DNA of 64,000 nt from Ovis canadensis (taxonomy: Eukaryota; Chordata; Mammalia; Artiodactyla; Bovidae), in the NCBI RefSeq assembly GCF_042477335.2, contig NC_091247.1:5974501-6038500 (forward strand), written 5' to 3'. The position numbers and the translations under genes are program-made. Numbering within the stretch: the first letter of the stretch is position 1; each line of letters starts with the position of its first letter. Below the pieces are notes generated by a model that worked only from the letters and a program-made list of their open reading frames with translations, was not told the origin of the DNA and ran no database searches. Positions 48,401-58,700 of this stretch are shown piece by piece.

Positions 48401-51400
48401 CCCTCACTATAGCTGACACTCGTTCCATACACCCCCAGGGAAGCAAGCATACTTATTGGGTATTGCAGATGAGATAGGCGTTAAATAACTTGCTCAAGGT
48501 TGAATGCTAACAGAACGTGGCCTTCAACCTTAAGCTTGCCTACTAACCTGTAACTCGAGCATACCTCTATACTGCCTCCTCCCATTCGAGAGCTGAAGTC
48601 ACTGCGCACACCTCGAAAGTCAGCTTGGTCTTTCTCTCGGATGATTTCTAAGACCATTTCTCTCGCTTGCTGCGTAAATACAGATAAAAGGCATTAAGGA
48701 AAACAGCCCTGAAAAAACACATGACACCAGGTGAAAGATTAAACCCTCTTATGTTGGGCTCAAAGCCTCAGAAGGTGCTCAGCTGTGGGAGAACTCACTG
48801 TGTTGTATGACTATTATTGTTACCTGGGACAGGGGCAGGCTGCTGGCGAGCAGCATGGCATGTATATCAAATCTCAAGTGTCCACAGATAGGGGTTCACT
48901 CTCTGCTAAAGCTGCAGGGGGGTCAGCACACACGGTCTGGGTCAGAACTCGATTACGGTCGTCCCACTATACTTCCAGTGTGCCATCTCTTTCTGGCAGG
49001 AAGAGGGGGTATCTGAGAGCTCTGACTGTGGGGTAGCTTTCTCAGCAGAGAAGCTCCAGGGAGGTCAAGGCAAGAGGTCAGCCCGGGAGCCTACAAATAC
49101 CTGCCGGCTCGCAGAGCTCAAGTGCCTCCTCCCAACTGGCAAGCCCACGCCCCACACCTGACCATCTCTAAGGCATATCCAGGGTCCTCTCCTCCCGGAG
49201 GTCCCTGAGTCAGTCCATCCCGCCCAGGCCAGCACCAGTTCCAGAGGAGCCGGGGCGAAGAAGCAACCACATGTAACAAGTCAAGGTCTTGTGGGAACCC
49301 AGAAAGGGTCAGAGTTCTGGAAAAATCAAATCAAACAACAAGAAAAACCAAAACAGCAATGTCCGAGGACATTTGGAGAAACTGAAATACGGACTGACTG
49401 TTAAGATGATGTCATGGTATTACTACTATTTTCCTAGGCTGCTTTCTAATAAAAAAGGGAGCTTTATTCTTAGGAGATACATACTGCAGGATTTAGAGGT
49501 AAAATGTCATACGCGTGTGCTCAGTTGCATCTGACTCTTGGCAACCCCATGTACTTATAGCCTGCCAGGCTCCTCTCTCCATGGAATTTTTTACGCAAGA
49601 ATATTCGAACTGGGGTGCCATCTTTCTTCTCCAGAGGATCTTCCCAACCCAGGGGTTGAACCCTCATCTTGTGCGTTGGTGGGGGGGTTCTTTACCACTG
49701 ACCCACCTGGGAAGCCCAGAAAAGTCACATGGTACCTCCCATTTACTCACAAATGGCAAAGTAAAAAAATAAAAAATATATATATACACACACACACACA
49801 AATGGTATAAGCAGGTTGAGGGTATTCAGATGTTCACTACACTATCTTTTCAACTTTTATATTTGCCGTTTTTCATAAAAAAAATTTGGAAAATTAAAAA
49901 AAAAAAACCAACCCAAAGAATAGTTTACCCTAAATACAGCAGACAGCTTCTCCCAAATAAAAAATAAAGTTTTAAAATTAAAAATACTAAAAACTTTCCT
50001 TTATAATAATTTTCTTGCAAATTCATGAAACATCAATGAAATAAGCTCTCTGCCCAGGTACCTTTCCTACAAAAGCCAAATGTTCCACTAGCGAAGGAAA
50101 AAGTGGAGGTATTCTGGGAGGTGGCTTTTCTGCTGTCCAGCCAGTTCTTCCCTCCATCCAAAGAGCTCTATGACACACAGCAGTGGAGGCCACAGGCTGG
50201 ACTGGATGAGCCAAGTGCGGGAGGGTTAGGTACAGTCTTTCTACATTTAAAGAGGCTGGAAACTCTGGGGGACCTGACGGGGCTGAGTGAAGGGCGGGCG
50301 TGAAGGGCCGCGTTGCTGACCGGAACTTAAGCAGAGCAGCCACTGTAATCACCTGCCCTCAATCCTGTTTTCAAATCATTGTTTAATATGAAGACCCCGA
50401 CCAGAAAAAAGTGTTATCAGATGATATCTACCAGGGACCATCACCTGAGCTCAGCTGAACGGCAGTGTTAAGAACTAGGGGAAATCTTTTGTCAGAGACT
50501 GGTAGCCTCGCCCAGCTCACAGCCCCAGATCCCCTACAGAGGACAGCTGCTGCTGCCAGGCTGGATCCAAGGTGTGTCGCTCTGGAGAGATTCAAAATGC
50601 AGCGAAGGCCGGCAGAAAAATGAGCGTTCGTGTCTCACGGGGACAGACATGCTCCCATGCCCACTCCTGCCAACAGTCACAGAGCTGGAGGGCGGAGCCC
50701 CTGGATGACTGAGACCTGAGCCCCTGCCCGCTTTCGGCACTGGGGGCGGTGTTCGGAGGCACACGGGGTGCCTGCGATGACAGCACGCACGTGCCTTCCG
50801 TGGTCCGGGCATCTTTTTAGTCACCTCCCACCTCAGCCAGCTGTCTCGTCGAAATGGGTCGAGAGAACAAACAAAAGCCACACGGAGCCTGCATCTGAGC
50901 TGATCACAGGTCAGCATCAGAAACTGCATCGGATCAGAGTTGCATCAGCCAACAAAATCGTCTGTGCTGTGGACAAGCTCTCTGCATGCGCTGCCCCTGC
51001 CGCAGCCTCCATGGACTGGCTGGCTCTGAGCACTTGAAACAGGGCCCGTGTAAATAAAGGACTCGCTTTTTATTCAATTTGAACTATTCCAACAGCCGCC
51101 TGTGGCCAGCGGCCCTGGTACTGGGCAGCATGATTCAGTTCTTTTCACCCTCAAACGTGGAGTGAGAAGATAGCTTACCTTAAATCCTTAAATCAAGGGC
51201 CATCCCCCTTACAATTTCCCAAATGACATAAAACATAACAAGTACACCACCAAGTGATGCCACCACACCCGGGACCTGCCTGACCCACGGTTTCTCTCCT
51301 ACCTGAACTTTAAACGGGTCTCCGGTGATGCGAAGGGGCTTGTCTGCTCCCGTGGGCAATGGGCCGTCCTGGATCATGACCATCTTCACGCCAGTCCGCT

Positions 51401-54400
51401 CCTGTGGGGGCACACAGGTCCTCAGCAGAAAGCCTTCTGGTTCCGAGGACTGGGCTCTGCGACAGCACACAGGCCACAACCCTGACCTGCAACTTCAAAG
51501 GCCCTGAGCCCTGAAATAACAGCTTGCTCCTAATGAAATCTGGCAGCAAAACTAACTCAAACTCACGGAAGCATACTTCTAGTCCTCCTCTCAGTGACTG
51601 TGACTATTACTATGCTCAGCCATGGAAATCTCCATCTGATTACGCAGTGCAGCCCCGGAACTTGCTGGGGGTGTTAAAGCCTAAAGCACGCCTGGCCCCA
51701 CATGTCTCAGATGAGGGAATCTGGAGCTCAGAGCAGTTCATGAGGCATTTATGCAGTAGTGGGCACCTCGCTCAGGGTCTCACATAAATAAAGATAACGG
51801 GCATTACTTTAGTTCATGACAACAGTGAGGCCAGTGCCTCCCTGCTCTTACAGACGAGGAGCCTGAGCCTTAGAAAAGTGCACAACTGCACCCATGGCCT
51901 GGCAGCTAATGAGCAGGAGTGCTGCTAGCTCTGGACACAGGATCTTCATCTGAGAGTCTCTACAGGGCTTCACTGCCACAGTGGGTGCTGCCCGTTCAGG
52001 GGGACCCCAGGCCTTGGTGTCACAGCTGGCATCAAGCCTGGCCACAGTAAATGTTCAGAAGTGTGGAAGCCCTTGGGCAGAGGTTTCGGGGGGAGCCCGG
52101 CACCGTGGTGCACAGCCAGCCCAGCTCTGGCCAGCCAGAGCCATGACCAAACCCCCCGAGCTGGGAAGATGAAGGAAGTGAAGGCCTGCTGAAGTGCTGC
52201 TGGCCGGGGGTCACGCACCTGCAACTGCTTTATCGTCTCCCCGCCTTTGCCGATGACCAGACCCACTTTTGACGCTGGGATGGGAATCTCCTGGACCGTG
52301 CTATTGCCGTCAACATCATTGTGAAAGCCGGGTCCGTTCCGACAGCGGTCCACGATCTGCCCCAGGAGCCGTTTGGCTTGTCTTTGGGAGGGAGAAGAAC
52401 AACAAGAGAACTAGTGGTTAAGGGAATGCTCTGGGCGCCCGGGAAGGGACAAACAGCACCGGGGAAACACAAGAAGGGGTCAAGGCTGCCCTCCAGCCAG
52501 CTCCAGCTGTTGCCCCCACTACCCGGGAGGTCTCTGCCATCCGCCACGCTACCGGGCTGGAAGTTGAAAGCAACACACACCACAAGAGCAACGTCCCACC
52601 ACAGCCCCTCCATGTCTGCCCTTGCCCTTGTGTCTCGTGTGCATGCCACACACACGCCTGTCTCCTATGCAAATGTCAGCAGCCTCGGTGGCAGAGCCTA
52701 CCTTTGATCCCCCTGCGTCTCTCTGCGCCCCAGTCCAGCACAACCCTCCTCACAGAGCACACGCTCAACGGACGGTGGTTAAATAAGGGCAGAAGAGAAA
52801 GCAAGGAGAAAGACGGGATGGAAGAAAGAAAGCAAGGGTTAGTAGTCGTCATCTGAACCCTCAAACTCCGAATTTCTTCTCCATAACCAACCAGACTGCT
52901 TGGGTGACTTTTCAGCTAGGGCTAAGAGTCACTAGCTCAGTTTCAAGGGTGGGGAAGAAAAGGAGGCAGGGCCCCAGTTCAACTGCAGGGCCATGTACAC
53001 CTGCTTGGTGCTTTTCGGATGGTCAAAAGCCTGCATTCCCCTGGAATGGTATGCTGATGTACCTGGAGACAGCGGGGGCGATGGCGGGGGAGGGGAGGGA
53101 AACTGTAATGGTGAAGCAGTGCAGCCCAGCCTACTGAGGCCTCCGTCCGGCCAATTTCCTTTTCTGCACCAGAATCTCCCCTGGCTGTTACCTGTGTGTG
53201 TTCTTTGAATCACCAGGTACGCTCTATTTTGTGGTTCCTTTAATAGCTACTGAACAGGCTGGCTGTACTGCGCACTGAAGCAAACAAAGAAAACGGTTTT
53301 CTATTCAAGTTATAACCCTGCTGCCTCGACTGCTTGGGCAGAACAGGAAGCAGGAATGTTTAGAAGAGGAGGAAGAAGGTGAACGGCAGGAAATGGATGT
53401 TGCCTGTTGCAGTCCTGAGCCTTTGTGTAGAGTCAGCCGTGTGCATCTTCTCAGTTACAGCAGCTTTTTAATATTTTGCCTGTGTACTAGATTAACCTGC
53501 GTTGGAAGAAAAATGCCTTGACTCCAGCGAAAGCATCCTGCTTGCCCTCTAATGCACACCTGCCAGTGGTGTTTATTCTGGTTCACTGCTTGCAATGTTA
53601 CAGCAGAACAAGAGAATTTAAACTCATCTAGACTCCCTGAGAAAGGGAAACAATAAAACAGCCCTACCTACTGAGCCAGACATAATCTCGGCACCACTGT
53701 CCCCAGACGCGACGCTGCTCGAGAGATGGGAAGAGGAGACGGAGCAGACTCGGGGTGAGCACCTCCTTCTTCCCAGGAGGTTCTGGGACTTAGGAGGCCC
53801 GCATCTGGTACAGGTCTCTGGGCATGTGTGTATGAGAGCAAGGCCTGTCCCAAGGCTGCTCTCAGGGCCCCAAGAGGCAAAACACCTTCTGGTTGGTCCA
53901 CAGGGCCCTCTAAGCGGGGCAACGGCCACCAAGAGTAGACTCACTGGGTTCACAGACATCAGAAGGGCGATGGGACCAGCCCCAGGCAAGAGACCTGATG
54001 CCAGGATTCTCAACGCTTCCCAAAGTGAGAGAGGCTTAACTGATCCAAACCTGCTCAGGTAAAGGAGGTTATTAACAAGGAAGAAGTGAGTTAATGAGAG
54101 CATTCAGGCAGGGTGAACGGACACTCTGGAGGACCTGCTTTAGGAAGCAGGTGTTATGGCAGCTGTGAGAAGTTCTGTAGGGTTTGGAAAAACACAGGTG
54201 ATGCCTTCTGTGTTTAAGGTAATAGAACAACTACCCTGGCGTGGCAACCTCCCAGATCCTCCTCTAAGGAAGCATCTGCGTTTCGTGGCCAGACTGCGGC
54301 AAAGATCGACAGTATTCAGTAACAATTCTGCCCTTCCATTTCTCCCCGGCTGGGGAAGGAGGAAGAAGAGTGAAAAGGAGAAAGTAAATAAAATAAACTT

Positions 54401-57400
54401 ACTCAATACTTTCTGGGGTTCCGGTAAGTACACAGGGCCTCTCTGGAATCCCAGAACTCTCTACAAGAAGAATCAAGAAGACGAGGTGTGTTGGTGGGCA
54501 TCAGGCAACCGTGCGCCTTCGCCTCTGTGTATAGACTGTCTCTCTCGGGCTGGTTTCTACACCAGCCCCACAGAAGCCCCAGCTCCCAGAAAAACAGTCT
54601 GCTCCTGCTTGCAGAAAGAATATGAAGCTGGGAGCTCCAGCCTGGATTCTCCAAATAAAAACAAGTCCTGCAGGGGGCAGCGGGAAGGATGCAGCCGTGG
54701 GCTCTGCGTTGGTCCTAATTACCAGCCTCAGCTGCATACCTGACCCACGAGTGTGCTAGTAAGTGCCAGAGTCACTTAACCCACTGCTCCTCAGTTTGTC
54801 CACCTGCAGTGAAGTTTAAAGGGTACCTGCCGGCAGCTCTGAGGCACACTAGTGTGGAGTTTAATGGTATGCACATCAGAGTTATTACCAGTAACCGCAC
54901 AAATATGCCAAGGGAACAGTGACATCCATGTGGAATTGGTTCTGGGCCATTTGACGAGAGGGAAAAAAACCTTACTTTCCAACACCACACAGGACCCTTA
55001 TTCTGTTCCTAGGAAAAAAAACTGCCTCGGGAGAGAGGTTCAAGGGGGAGGGGACATATGTATACCTATGGCTGATTCATGGTGATGTATGGCAGAAACC
55101 AATACAACACTGTAAAGCACTTATCCTCCAATTAAAAATAAACAAACAACAACAACAAAAACCTGCCTCTGAAAATTCATGTTCAAAAAAATGAAAGACA
55201 AATGGCCAACAGCAGCAACTGCCTTCGAGACACTATAGAAGTATCTTTTAAAATGACAAACATTTCTGTCGTCAAATGTCCTCTAAATCCTGTCCTCTGC
55301 TGTGGAAAGCGGTCGAACTCAGATGATGAAATTATAAATGACAGTAACAACTCTTCTTCCTCAGTGTGTGTCTCTCCATCTCACGTGGTCAAAATGACCC
55401 CACTGGGGAAGGTCCTGAGCTGTGTTTCACACATGCTCACGGAGCCAGAGTCTCCAGCCGGCCCCTTCCCATGAAGGGCAGGGACCACCAACTCCAGGGG
55501 GGTGGTGAGCAGACCCCAGCAGTGAGCCCAGAGCCACAGCAGCACTCCTCCAGGCCCCACTCTGCCTGACATCACATTCTGGTGCAGAAAACAGAGGTCC
55601 GGGACCAGCAGGTGTTCGGGAGGGACCACACTGGGCCCAGAGCTGCAGAGGGTCTGTCTCCCCAGAGGCCAGACGGGCAGCTTCGCCAGGACCTGCTTCT
55701 GCTCTGGTTTTTCTGGTTCTCACCTGGGAGGCCAGCTCCACTGCAGGGAAAACAGCCAGCGCATGTACTTACCAAGCCCCTACAGACTCCTAAGCAACAG
55801 GCAGAGGTACTACGTCTGAAAAACTTTGTAATAAAGACTGGTTTCTACCACACTGAGATCTATGAAAAATCAGCCCTTACCTGAGGCAATCTGAATTTTG
55901 CAACCAGATTCTGCTTGAATCCGTGAGATCTGCTCACCTCCCCGGCCGATAACTGAAACAGATGAAACAGGGTCAGGATATGCCCCTTACTCCACATTTA
56001 ACCATGCGCAGATGACTTCATTAACGCAACAAACATTTATACTTGGCTCACGGCACAACAAACCAGCGAGCCACAGAACTTGTGCGTGAAACACAGCAGA
56101 CAAGAAAGGTACCCCAGCTGAAGTCGGCGGGGAGCCCATGGCCCAACATTCCCGCAGGGAGTCCCGCTTTGGGGCAGCGCTTTGGGGCTCTGAAGAACGC
56201 AGTGTGCAGAGCATTCTGCTACAGGTGACAGACACGCTAAGGGGGTTGCAATGAACACGAGGGACAGGAATCAGGGAAAAAGCATATAACGTGGATACTT
56301 ACTAAATCCAACCATTTTATCAGGCACTTTGAATTCTTCTGTTATTACTGCCCTAAAAACAACAAAGAACACTTTGGAAAAATACACAGAATAAAGAATT
56401 CTGCCATCATTTTCAGCTCCTCAAACTTCCCATATTGGCAATCGTGTCAAGTAAATCATGCCAACATGGCCAACAAGTCTACAACCATCTGCAAAGGTAG
56501 CCCCCCTGAAGACCCCTTTGATCAGTCACTTCTTGCAAAGACCCAAGCCTCCCTTTCCCTATGTCAAAGCAAGAAACCTCTTTCATGGAACCATCAGCTC
56601 CACTAAGCACTGACTTCTTCCTAAAGTTACCCTCAGCAGTGCTGAACAGCTGAAGGTCCTCTGAGGCGTGGGGCGTGCTTAGCCTTCGATTCTGGTCTCC
56701 CAGATGGAGAGAGACAGCTACTTGTCAACAGTCCTTGTTTCCCATCTTTTTACTGCTTTCTGGCCACCCTCTAATTTATCTGCCTCGTGGGATGAGACGT
56801 CCCAAATGAACCAGCGTCCCGCTGAGGCCTAATTGGTGCTGACCAGTACAGAATGATTACCTTGCTTATTCCGCAAGGGACTTCTGTTAAATGCTACCCC
56901 ATCCATTATGGGCCTTTTTAAAAAAAAATACAACTGCTGCATTGGTTCTTTCAAACAACTCTTCAAATTTTGCCATATAGTGTGTTGTGGACAATATCCA
57001 ATTTGCCCAACACCCCAGAAAGCAATTAAATCTAAACATTTACCTTAGGAAGAAAACTAAATGCAAGTAGTTTAAAAGAAAAAAAAAAAAAAAGCAAGCA
57101 CTTTCACACCTCCCTTACACAGCTGGATCTTTACACATCACGTAAAGTGCTGGATCAAGTGCACGTTCTCAGGGAAAGCGCAGCACTTAGCAGAGCCGCG
57201 GCCGCCGCGGGCTTCCCGTGCTCTCATCCTCATGCTGTACATGCACGAGGGTTCTCTATGTCTCTGGGGACATGTGAATCCCTGGCTTCCTCAGCAGTTA
57301 GACTGTAAATGCTAACGCCAGGCCTTGGCCGGCCTGAACGGTCCACTGGACGAGAGACCCAGGGCCCTGCTGGGACGTCCCCTGGTGGTGGTGAAAGGTA

Positions 57401-58700
57401 ACCGGGCTCCTGGGCGCGGAGCCGCCAGGCCGCTACCTGCGCTTGCAGCACAGAGCTGTCTACGCTCAGGCGACAGTCCTTGGGGAATTTCCTAGAAGGC
57501 GTTCAGCACCAGCCCCACTCAGAAACTCAGGCAGCTCCTTGGCTCGCAGAACAATTTTAGCAGACTCTCTCTGAGGGAAAAATGTAGTTAAGATGAGCTT
57601 CCCTGGGCTCCCGGGAAGACAAGGCCTTATTATAAACCCAAGGCTGAAACTGCTCTAAGGCACAAAGCACAAACGTTTTGCAAAGTAAAATCCTGACGAA
57701 CTACGGCTTTATAGGAAAGTTACATATGATGCTAACACAACCTCAGTTAAATGACTGTATTTCAATTCATTTAAAAAAAAAAACACCAAACAGCAAGCAA
57801 ATAAAGAAACAACAAAAAAGTCACCAGGATAGTGCCCGGTGACGTCTAGAAGCTCCCAAACAGGCAGAGAATACAAGCGGCTATAACTTTATCACCAGGG
57901 CTGAAGGTTAGGGATAACACGTTACAGTAATGAGCACGCTGCATGCAATCTCATGCCTCAGGGAAGGGAACCCCCCCCCCCCGCCTCGTGGGTTTCCTGT
58001 ATATTTTGCTCTTTTAGAAGGGTAGCACTGTGACCACAAATATCCTGTCTTACAGACTGGCCTTTTTAAAGCCCAGAGGTCTCTGTATCTCTCTAAATCC
58101 TCAATGTTGATGGGAGAGTGGTGGGGAGAAACTGAGGAAGGGAAATCAAGGGGCACCCATCCAAGGTTCTGGGGTGAGGCCTCTAACTAGGCGGTGGGGG
58201 GGGAGGGCACCCAGGCTTCCACAACCTGGGCCCCGACTCCTGGAGCAACCTAGGCTCCATCTTGGGAAAGCCTAGTCAAGTCACACTTCTTTAGCATGGC
58301 TTTTCTCAAGCAAAGAGGTGAATGATTCACAGAACATGGGGAAAACCATCAAATCAGGAGGACAATTTTCACATTCTCTACTTTCAAATTCAACATATGT
58401 GGACAGAAAGAGCAGCTTCAACATCCCAGAAGTCTTTTAAGTTCAGTTTTACAATAATGGTTGATTTTTAATACCAAGTATCAGTTTATCCCTTCAGCTT
58501 ACACCGTATTGGAAAGGGCTACAAAAAAAGTTGAGTCTTAAAAAGAAATCTAGCCCATGGTTTTTCACACTCTCAACCTCTGACTTTCTTACACTCTAGT
58601 ACAGATGGTGGATCAATAAACAATTAGAAATGATCAATAAATAATAAAACATAACCCACTGCTTACCTTTGATGTACCAAGGCCCCTAACTGGTTACCTA
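33445..58700 (-). CDS. FUBP3: FUBP3, far upstream element-binding protein 3 (coding exons 3-19; exons 1-2 off the right edge)
   Basis: Seventeen segments on the minus strand join in frame to 508 residues and a TAG; the family length of 572 implies 64 residues missing upstream. There are four KH domains with GxxG loops: KH1 [11 protein letters not shown]2 [11 protein letters not shown]3 [11 protein letters not shown]4 VIGKGGENI. An Arg-Gly stretch ([13 protein letters not shown]) precedes KH4. The C-terminal part is rich in Pro and Gln and carries two Tyr motifs, [14 protein letters not shown] and [19 protein letters not shown], the transactivation motif of this family. Known role: a nuclear single-stranded DNA/RNA-binding protein related to FUBP1, binding the MYC far-upstream element and AU-rich mRNA 3' UTRs. 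All introns are GT-AG and all phases agree. Exon numbers assume two upstream coding exons. Confidence 0.97.
33454..34341 (-). other. FUBP3: FUBP3 intron 18
   Basis: GC-rich, with a CA run near 33,571-33,586. No repeat or other gene is evident. Confidence 0.85.
34342..34469 (-). CDS. FUBP3: FUBP3 exon 18 (second Tyr motif)
   Basis: 128 nt from [19 protein letters not shown] to [12 protein letters not shown]. The donor GTCTGT is weak. Reading through it would add 25 in-frame codons before a stop. Confidence 0.95.
34470..35599 (-). other. FUBP3: FUBP3 intron 17
   Basis: GC-rich, no transposon or other gene seen. Confidence 0.85.
35600..35671 (-). CDS. FUBP3: FUBP3 exon 17 (first Tyr motif)
   Basis: 72 nt reading [18 protein letters not shown] and YYKKQ. 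Acceptor CGCAG, donor GTGAGT. Confidence 0.96.
36408..36556 (-). mobile_element. BovB LINE 3' end, antisense
   Basis: It has GCTCAGTTCAGTCGCTCAG, CCATGGAGTGCAGCACACC and AACCATCTCATCCTC. It is sense relative to the FUBP3 transcript. Confidence 0.88.
37942..38330. repeat. Minisatellite, 66/82-bp units, about five copies
   Basis: Units beginning GCCGCCTGGAGACCAGAG start at 37,942, 38,024, 38,090, 38,156 and 38,238, with a partial one at 38,320. Spacings are 82, 66, 66, 82, 82 bp. The 16-bp difference is an extra GGGTGGGGTGCGGGGC-like segment. Confidence 0.92.
38512..38588 (-). CDS. FUBP3: FUBP3 exon 16
   Basis: 77 nt reading [18 protein letters not shown] to QPTQQVP. Acceptor CCGCAG, donor GTAAGT. 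Confidence 0.94.
38634..38711. repeat. 26-bp tandem repeat, three copies, inside FUBP3 intron 15
   Basis: CTCCCCACCAGTCACCCCCC-type units start at 38,634, 38,660 and 38,686. G-rich in the transcript. Confidence 0.93.
38768..38848 (-). CDS. FUBP3: FUBP3 exon 15
   Basis: 81 nt reading [19 protein letters not shown] to NPHSAPV. The donor AG|GTGGGT is chosen over an upstream GT because only it keeps the frame into exon 16. Confidence 0.93.
38849..39167 (-). other. FUBP3: FUBP3 intron 14
   Basis: 319 nt, nothing recognisable. Confidence 0.85.
39168..39241 (-). CDS. FUBP3: FUBP3 exon 14
   Basis: 74 nt reading [17 protein letters not shown] to PPAAPHQ, the start of the Pro/Gln-rich C-terminal region. 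Acceptor GACAG, donor GTGAGT. Confidence 0.93.
39242..39986 (-). other. FUBP3: FUBP3 intron 13
   Basis: GC-rich, nothing recognisable. Confidence 0.85.
39987..40147 (-). CDS. FUBP3: FUBP3 exon 13 (KH4)
   Basis: 161 nt reading [18 protein letters not shown] to [11 protein letters not shown]. The donor is a tandem GTACGTAC. Confidence 0.96.
40148..43930 (-). other. FUBP3: FUBP3 intron 12
   Basis: 3.8 kb with no ruminant SINE or LINE that I recognise and no other gene. A G-rich stretch lies near 42,258-42,290. Confidence 0.75.
43931..44072 (-). CDS. FUBP3: FUBP3 exon 12 (RG stretch, start of KH4)
   Basis: 142 nt reading [18 protein letters not shown] to [10 protein letters not shown]. The Arg-Gly segment may bind RNA. 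Acceptor TTCCAG, donor GTAAGC. Confidence 0.97.
44073..46305 (-). other. FUBP3: FUBP3 intron 11
   Basis: It holds one Bov-tA at 44,573-44,780. The rest shows nothing recognisable. Confidence 0.8.
44573..44780 (+). repeat. Bov-tA SINE
   Basis: It has CCTGCCTGCTAATGCAGG, TGGGTCGGGAAGATCCTC and AGTCCATGGGGTTGAAAAG. Antisense to FUBP3. Confidence 0.9.
46306..46406 (-). CDS. FUBP3: FUBP3 exon 11 (end of KH3)
   Basis: 101 nt reading [18 protein letters not shown] to ISELILTAQ. Acceptor CCACAG, donor GTGGGT. Confidence 0.97.
46637..46785 (+). repeat. tRNA-type SINE (CHR-like)
   Basis: It starts GAACTTCCCTGGTGGTCCAG and ends in AAATAAATG and a poly(A). It is the first arm of an inverted pair in FUBP3 intron 10. 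Confidence 0.9.
46936..47047 (-). repeat. tRNA-type SINE (CHR-like), antisense
   Basis: It starts with poly(T) and GGCCACGCCACGG and ends CCACCAGGGAAGGAC. Opposite orientation to the SINE 150 bp to its left. Confidence 0.88.
47452..47554 (-). CDS. FUBP3: FUBP3 exon 10 (KH3)
   Basis: 103 nt reading [19 protein letters not shown] to GVRIQFKP, with the KH3 loop GRNG. Donor GTTGGT is non-consensus at +3. Confidence 0.97.
47555..48564 (-). other. FUBP3: FUBP3 intron 9
   Basis: It contains an old L1 remnant at 47,905-48,215 and a possible MIR piece near 48,445-48,530. Confidence 0.8.
47905..48215 (-). mobile_element. Old L1 (L1M-type) 3' end, antisense
   Basis: GTGGTAAAATACATGTAACA and ACATTTCAACGGCATTAAAT, with CACAGTGCTGTGTAACCATC, resemble mammalian-wide L1 3' ends in reverse. 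Strongly diverged. Confidence 0.55.
48565..48669 (-). CDS. FUBP3: FUBP3 exon 9 (end of KH2 and linker)
   Basis: 35 whole codons, [15 protein letters not shown] to [10 protein letters not shown]. Acceptor ACGCAG, donor GTATGC. Confidence 0.96.
49507..49722 (-). repeat. Bov-tA SINE, antisense
   Basis: It runs from GTGTGCTCAGTTGCATCTG to CACCTGGGAAGCCC, near full length. Sense relative to FUBP3. Confidence 0.9.
49777..49800. repeat. (TA)n(CA)n microsatellite
   Basis: A short compound dinucleotide run after the Bov-tA. Confidence 0.9.
51303..51401 (-). CDS. FUBP3: FUBP3 exon 8 (KH2)
   Basis: 33 whole codons, [18 protein letters not shown] to DPFKVQ. Acceptor CCACAG, donor GTAGGA. Confidence 0.97.
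51402..52218 (-). other. FUBP3: FUBP3 intron 7
   Basis: A possible MIR remnant lies near 51,700-51,790. Nothing else is recognised. Confidence 0.75.
52219..52381 (-). CDS. FUBP3: FUBP3 exon 7 (end of KH1, start of KH2)
   Basis: 163 nt from [16 protein letters not shown] to [15 protein letters not shown]. The KH2 loop reads GKGG. Acceptor CAAAG, donor GTGCGT. Confidence 0.97.
52382..54402 (-). other. FUBP3: FUBP3 intron 6
   Basis: 2 kb without recognisable repeats or other genes. Confidence 0.75.
54403..54460 (-). CDS. FUBP3: FUBP3 exon 6
   Basis: 58 nt reading [18 protein letters not shown], the KH1 C-terminal half. Acceptor TTGTAG, donor GTAAGT. Confidence 0.95.
54461..55880 (-). other. 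FUBP3: FUBP3 intron 5
   Basis: It carries an L1 3' end (55,055-55,145) and is otherwise unremarkable. Confidence 0.8.
55055..55145 (+). mobile_element. L1 3' end
   Basis: TATGGCTGATTCATGGTGATG, CAATACAACACTGTAAAGC and CCAATTAAAAATAAAC form an artiodactyl L1 3' end. Antisense to FUBP3. Confidence 0.8.
55881..55952 (-). CDS. FUBP3: FUBP3 exon 5 (KH1 GxxG loop)
   Basis: 72 nt reading [20 protein letters not shown] and IAS. It holds the KH1 GRGG loop. Acceptor TTTCAG, donor GTAAGG. Confidence 0.96.
55953..56302 (-). other. FUBP3: FUBP3 intron 4
   Basis: 350 nt, nothing recognisable. Confidence 0.85.
56303..56352 (-). CDS. FUBP3: FUBP3 exon 4
   Basis: 50 nt reading [16 protein letters not shown], the first strand of KH1. 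Acceptor TTTTAG, donor GTAAGT. Confidence 0.95.
56353..58666 (-). other. FUBP3: FUBP3 intron 3
   Basis: 2.3 kb with A-rich runs near 57,080 and 57,775 and no clear ruminant repeat. Confidence 0.75.
58667..58700 (-). CDS. FUBP3: FUBP3 exon 3 (34-nt microexon)
   Basis: It reads [10 protein letters not shown] with split codons at both ends, between a CCACAG acceptor and a GTAAGC donor. It precedes KH1. Confidence 0.9.

Larger units (their letters stand above)
48670..51302 (-). other. FUBP3: FUBP3 intron 8
   Basis: It holds a Bov-tA (49,507-49,722), a TA/CA tract (49,777-49,800) and AT-rich sequence to about 50,000. Nothing else is recognised. Confidence 0.8.
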
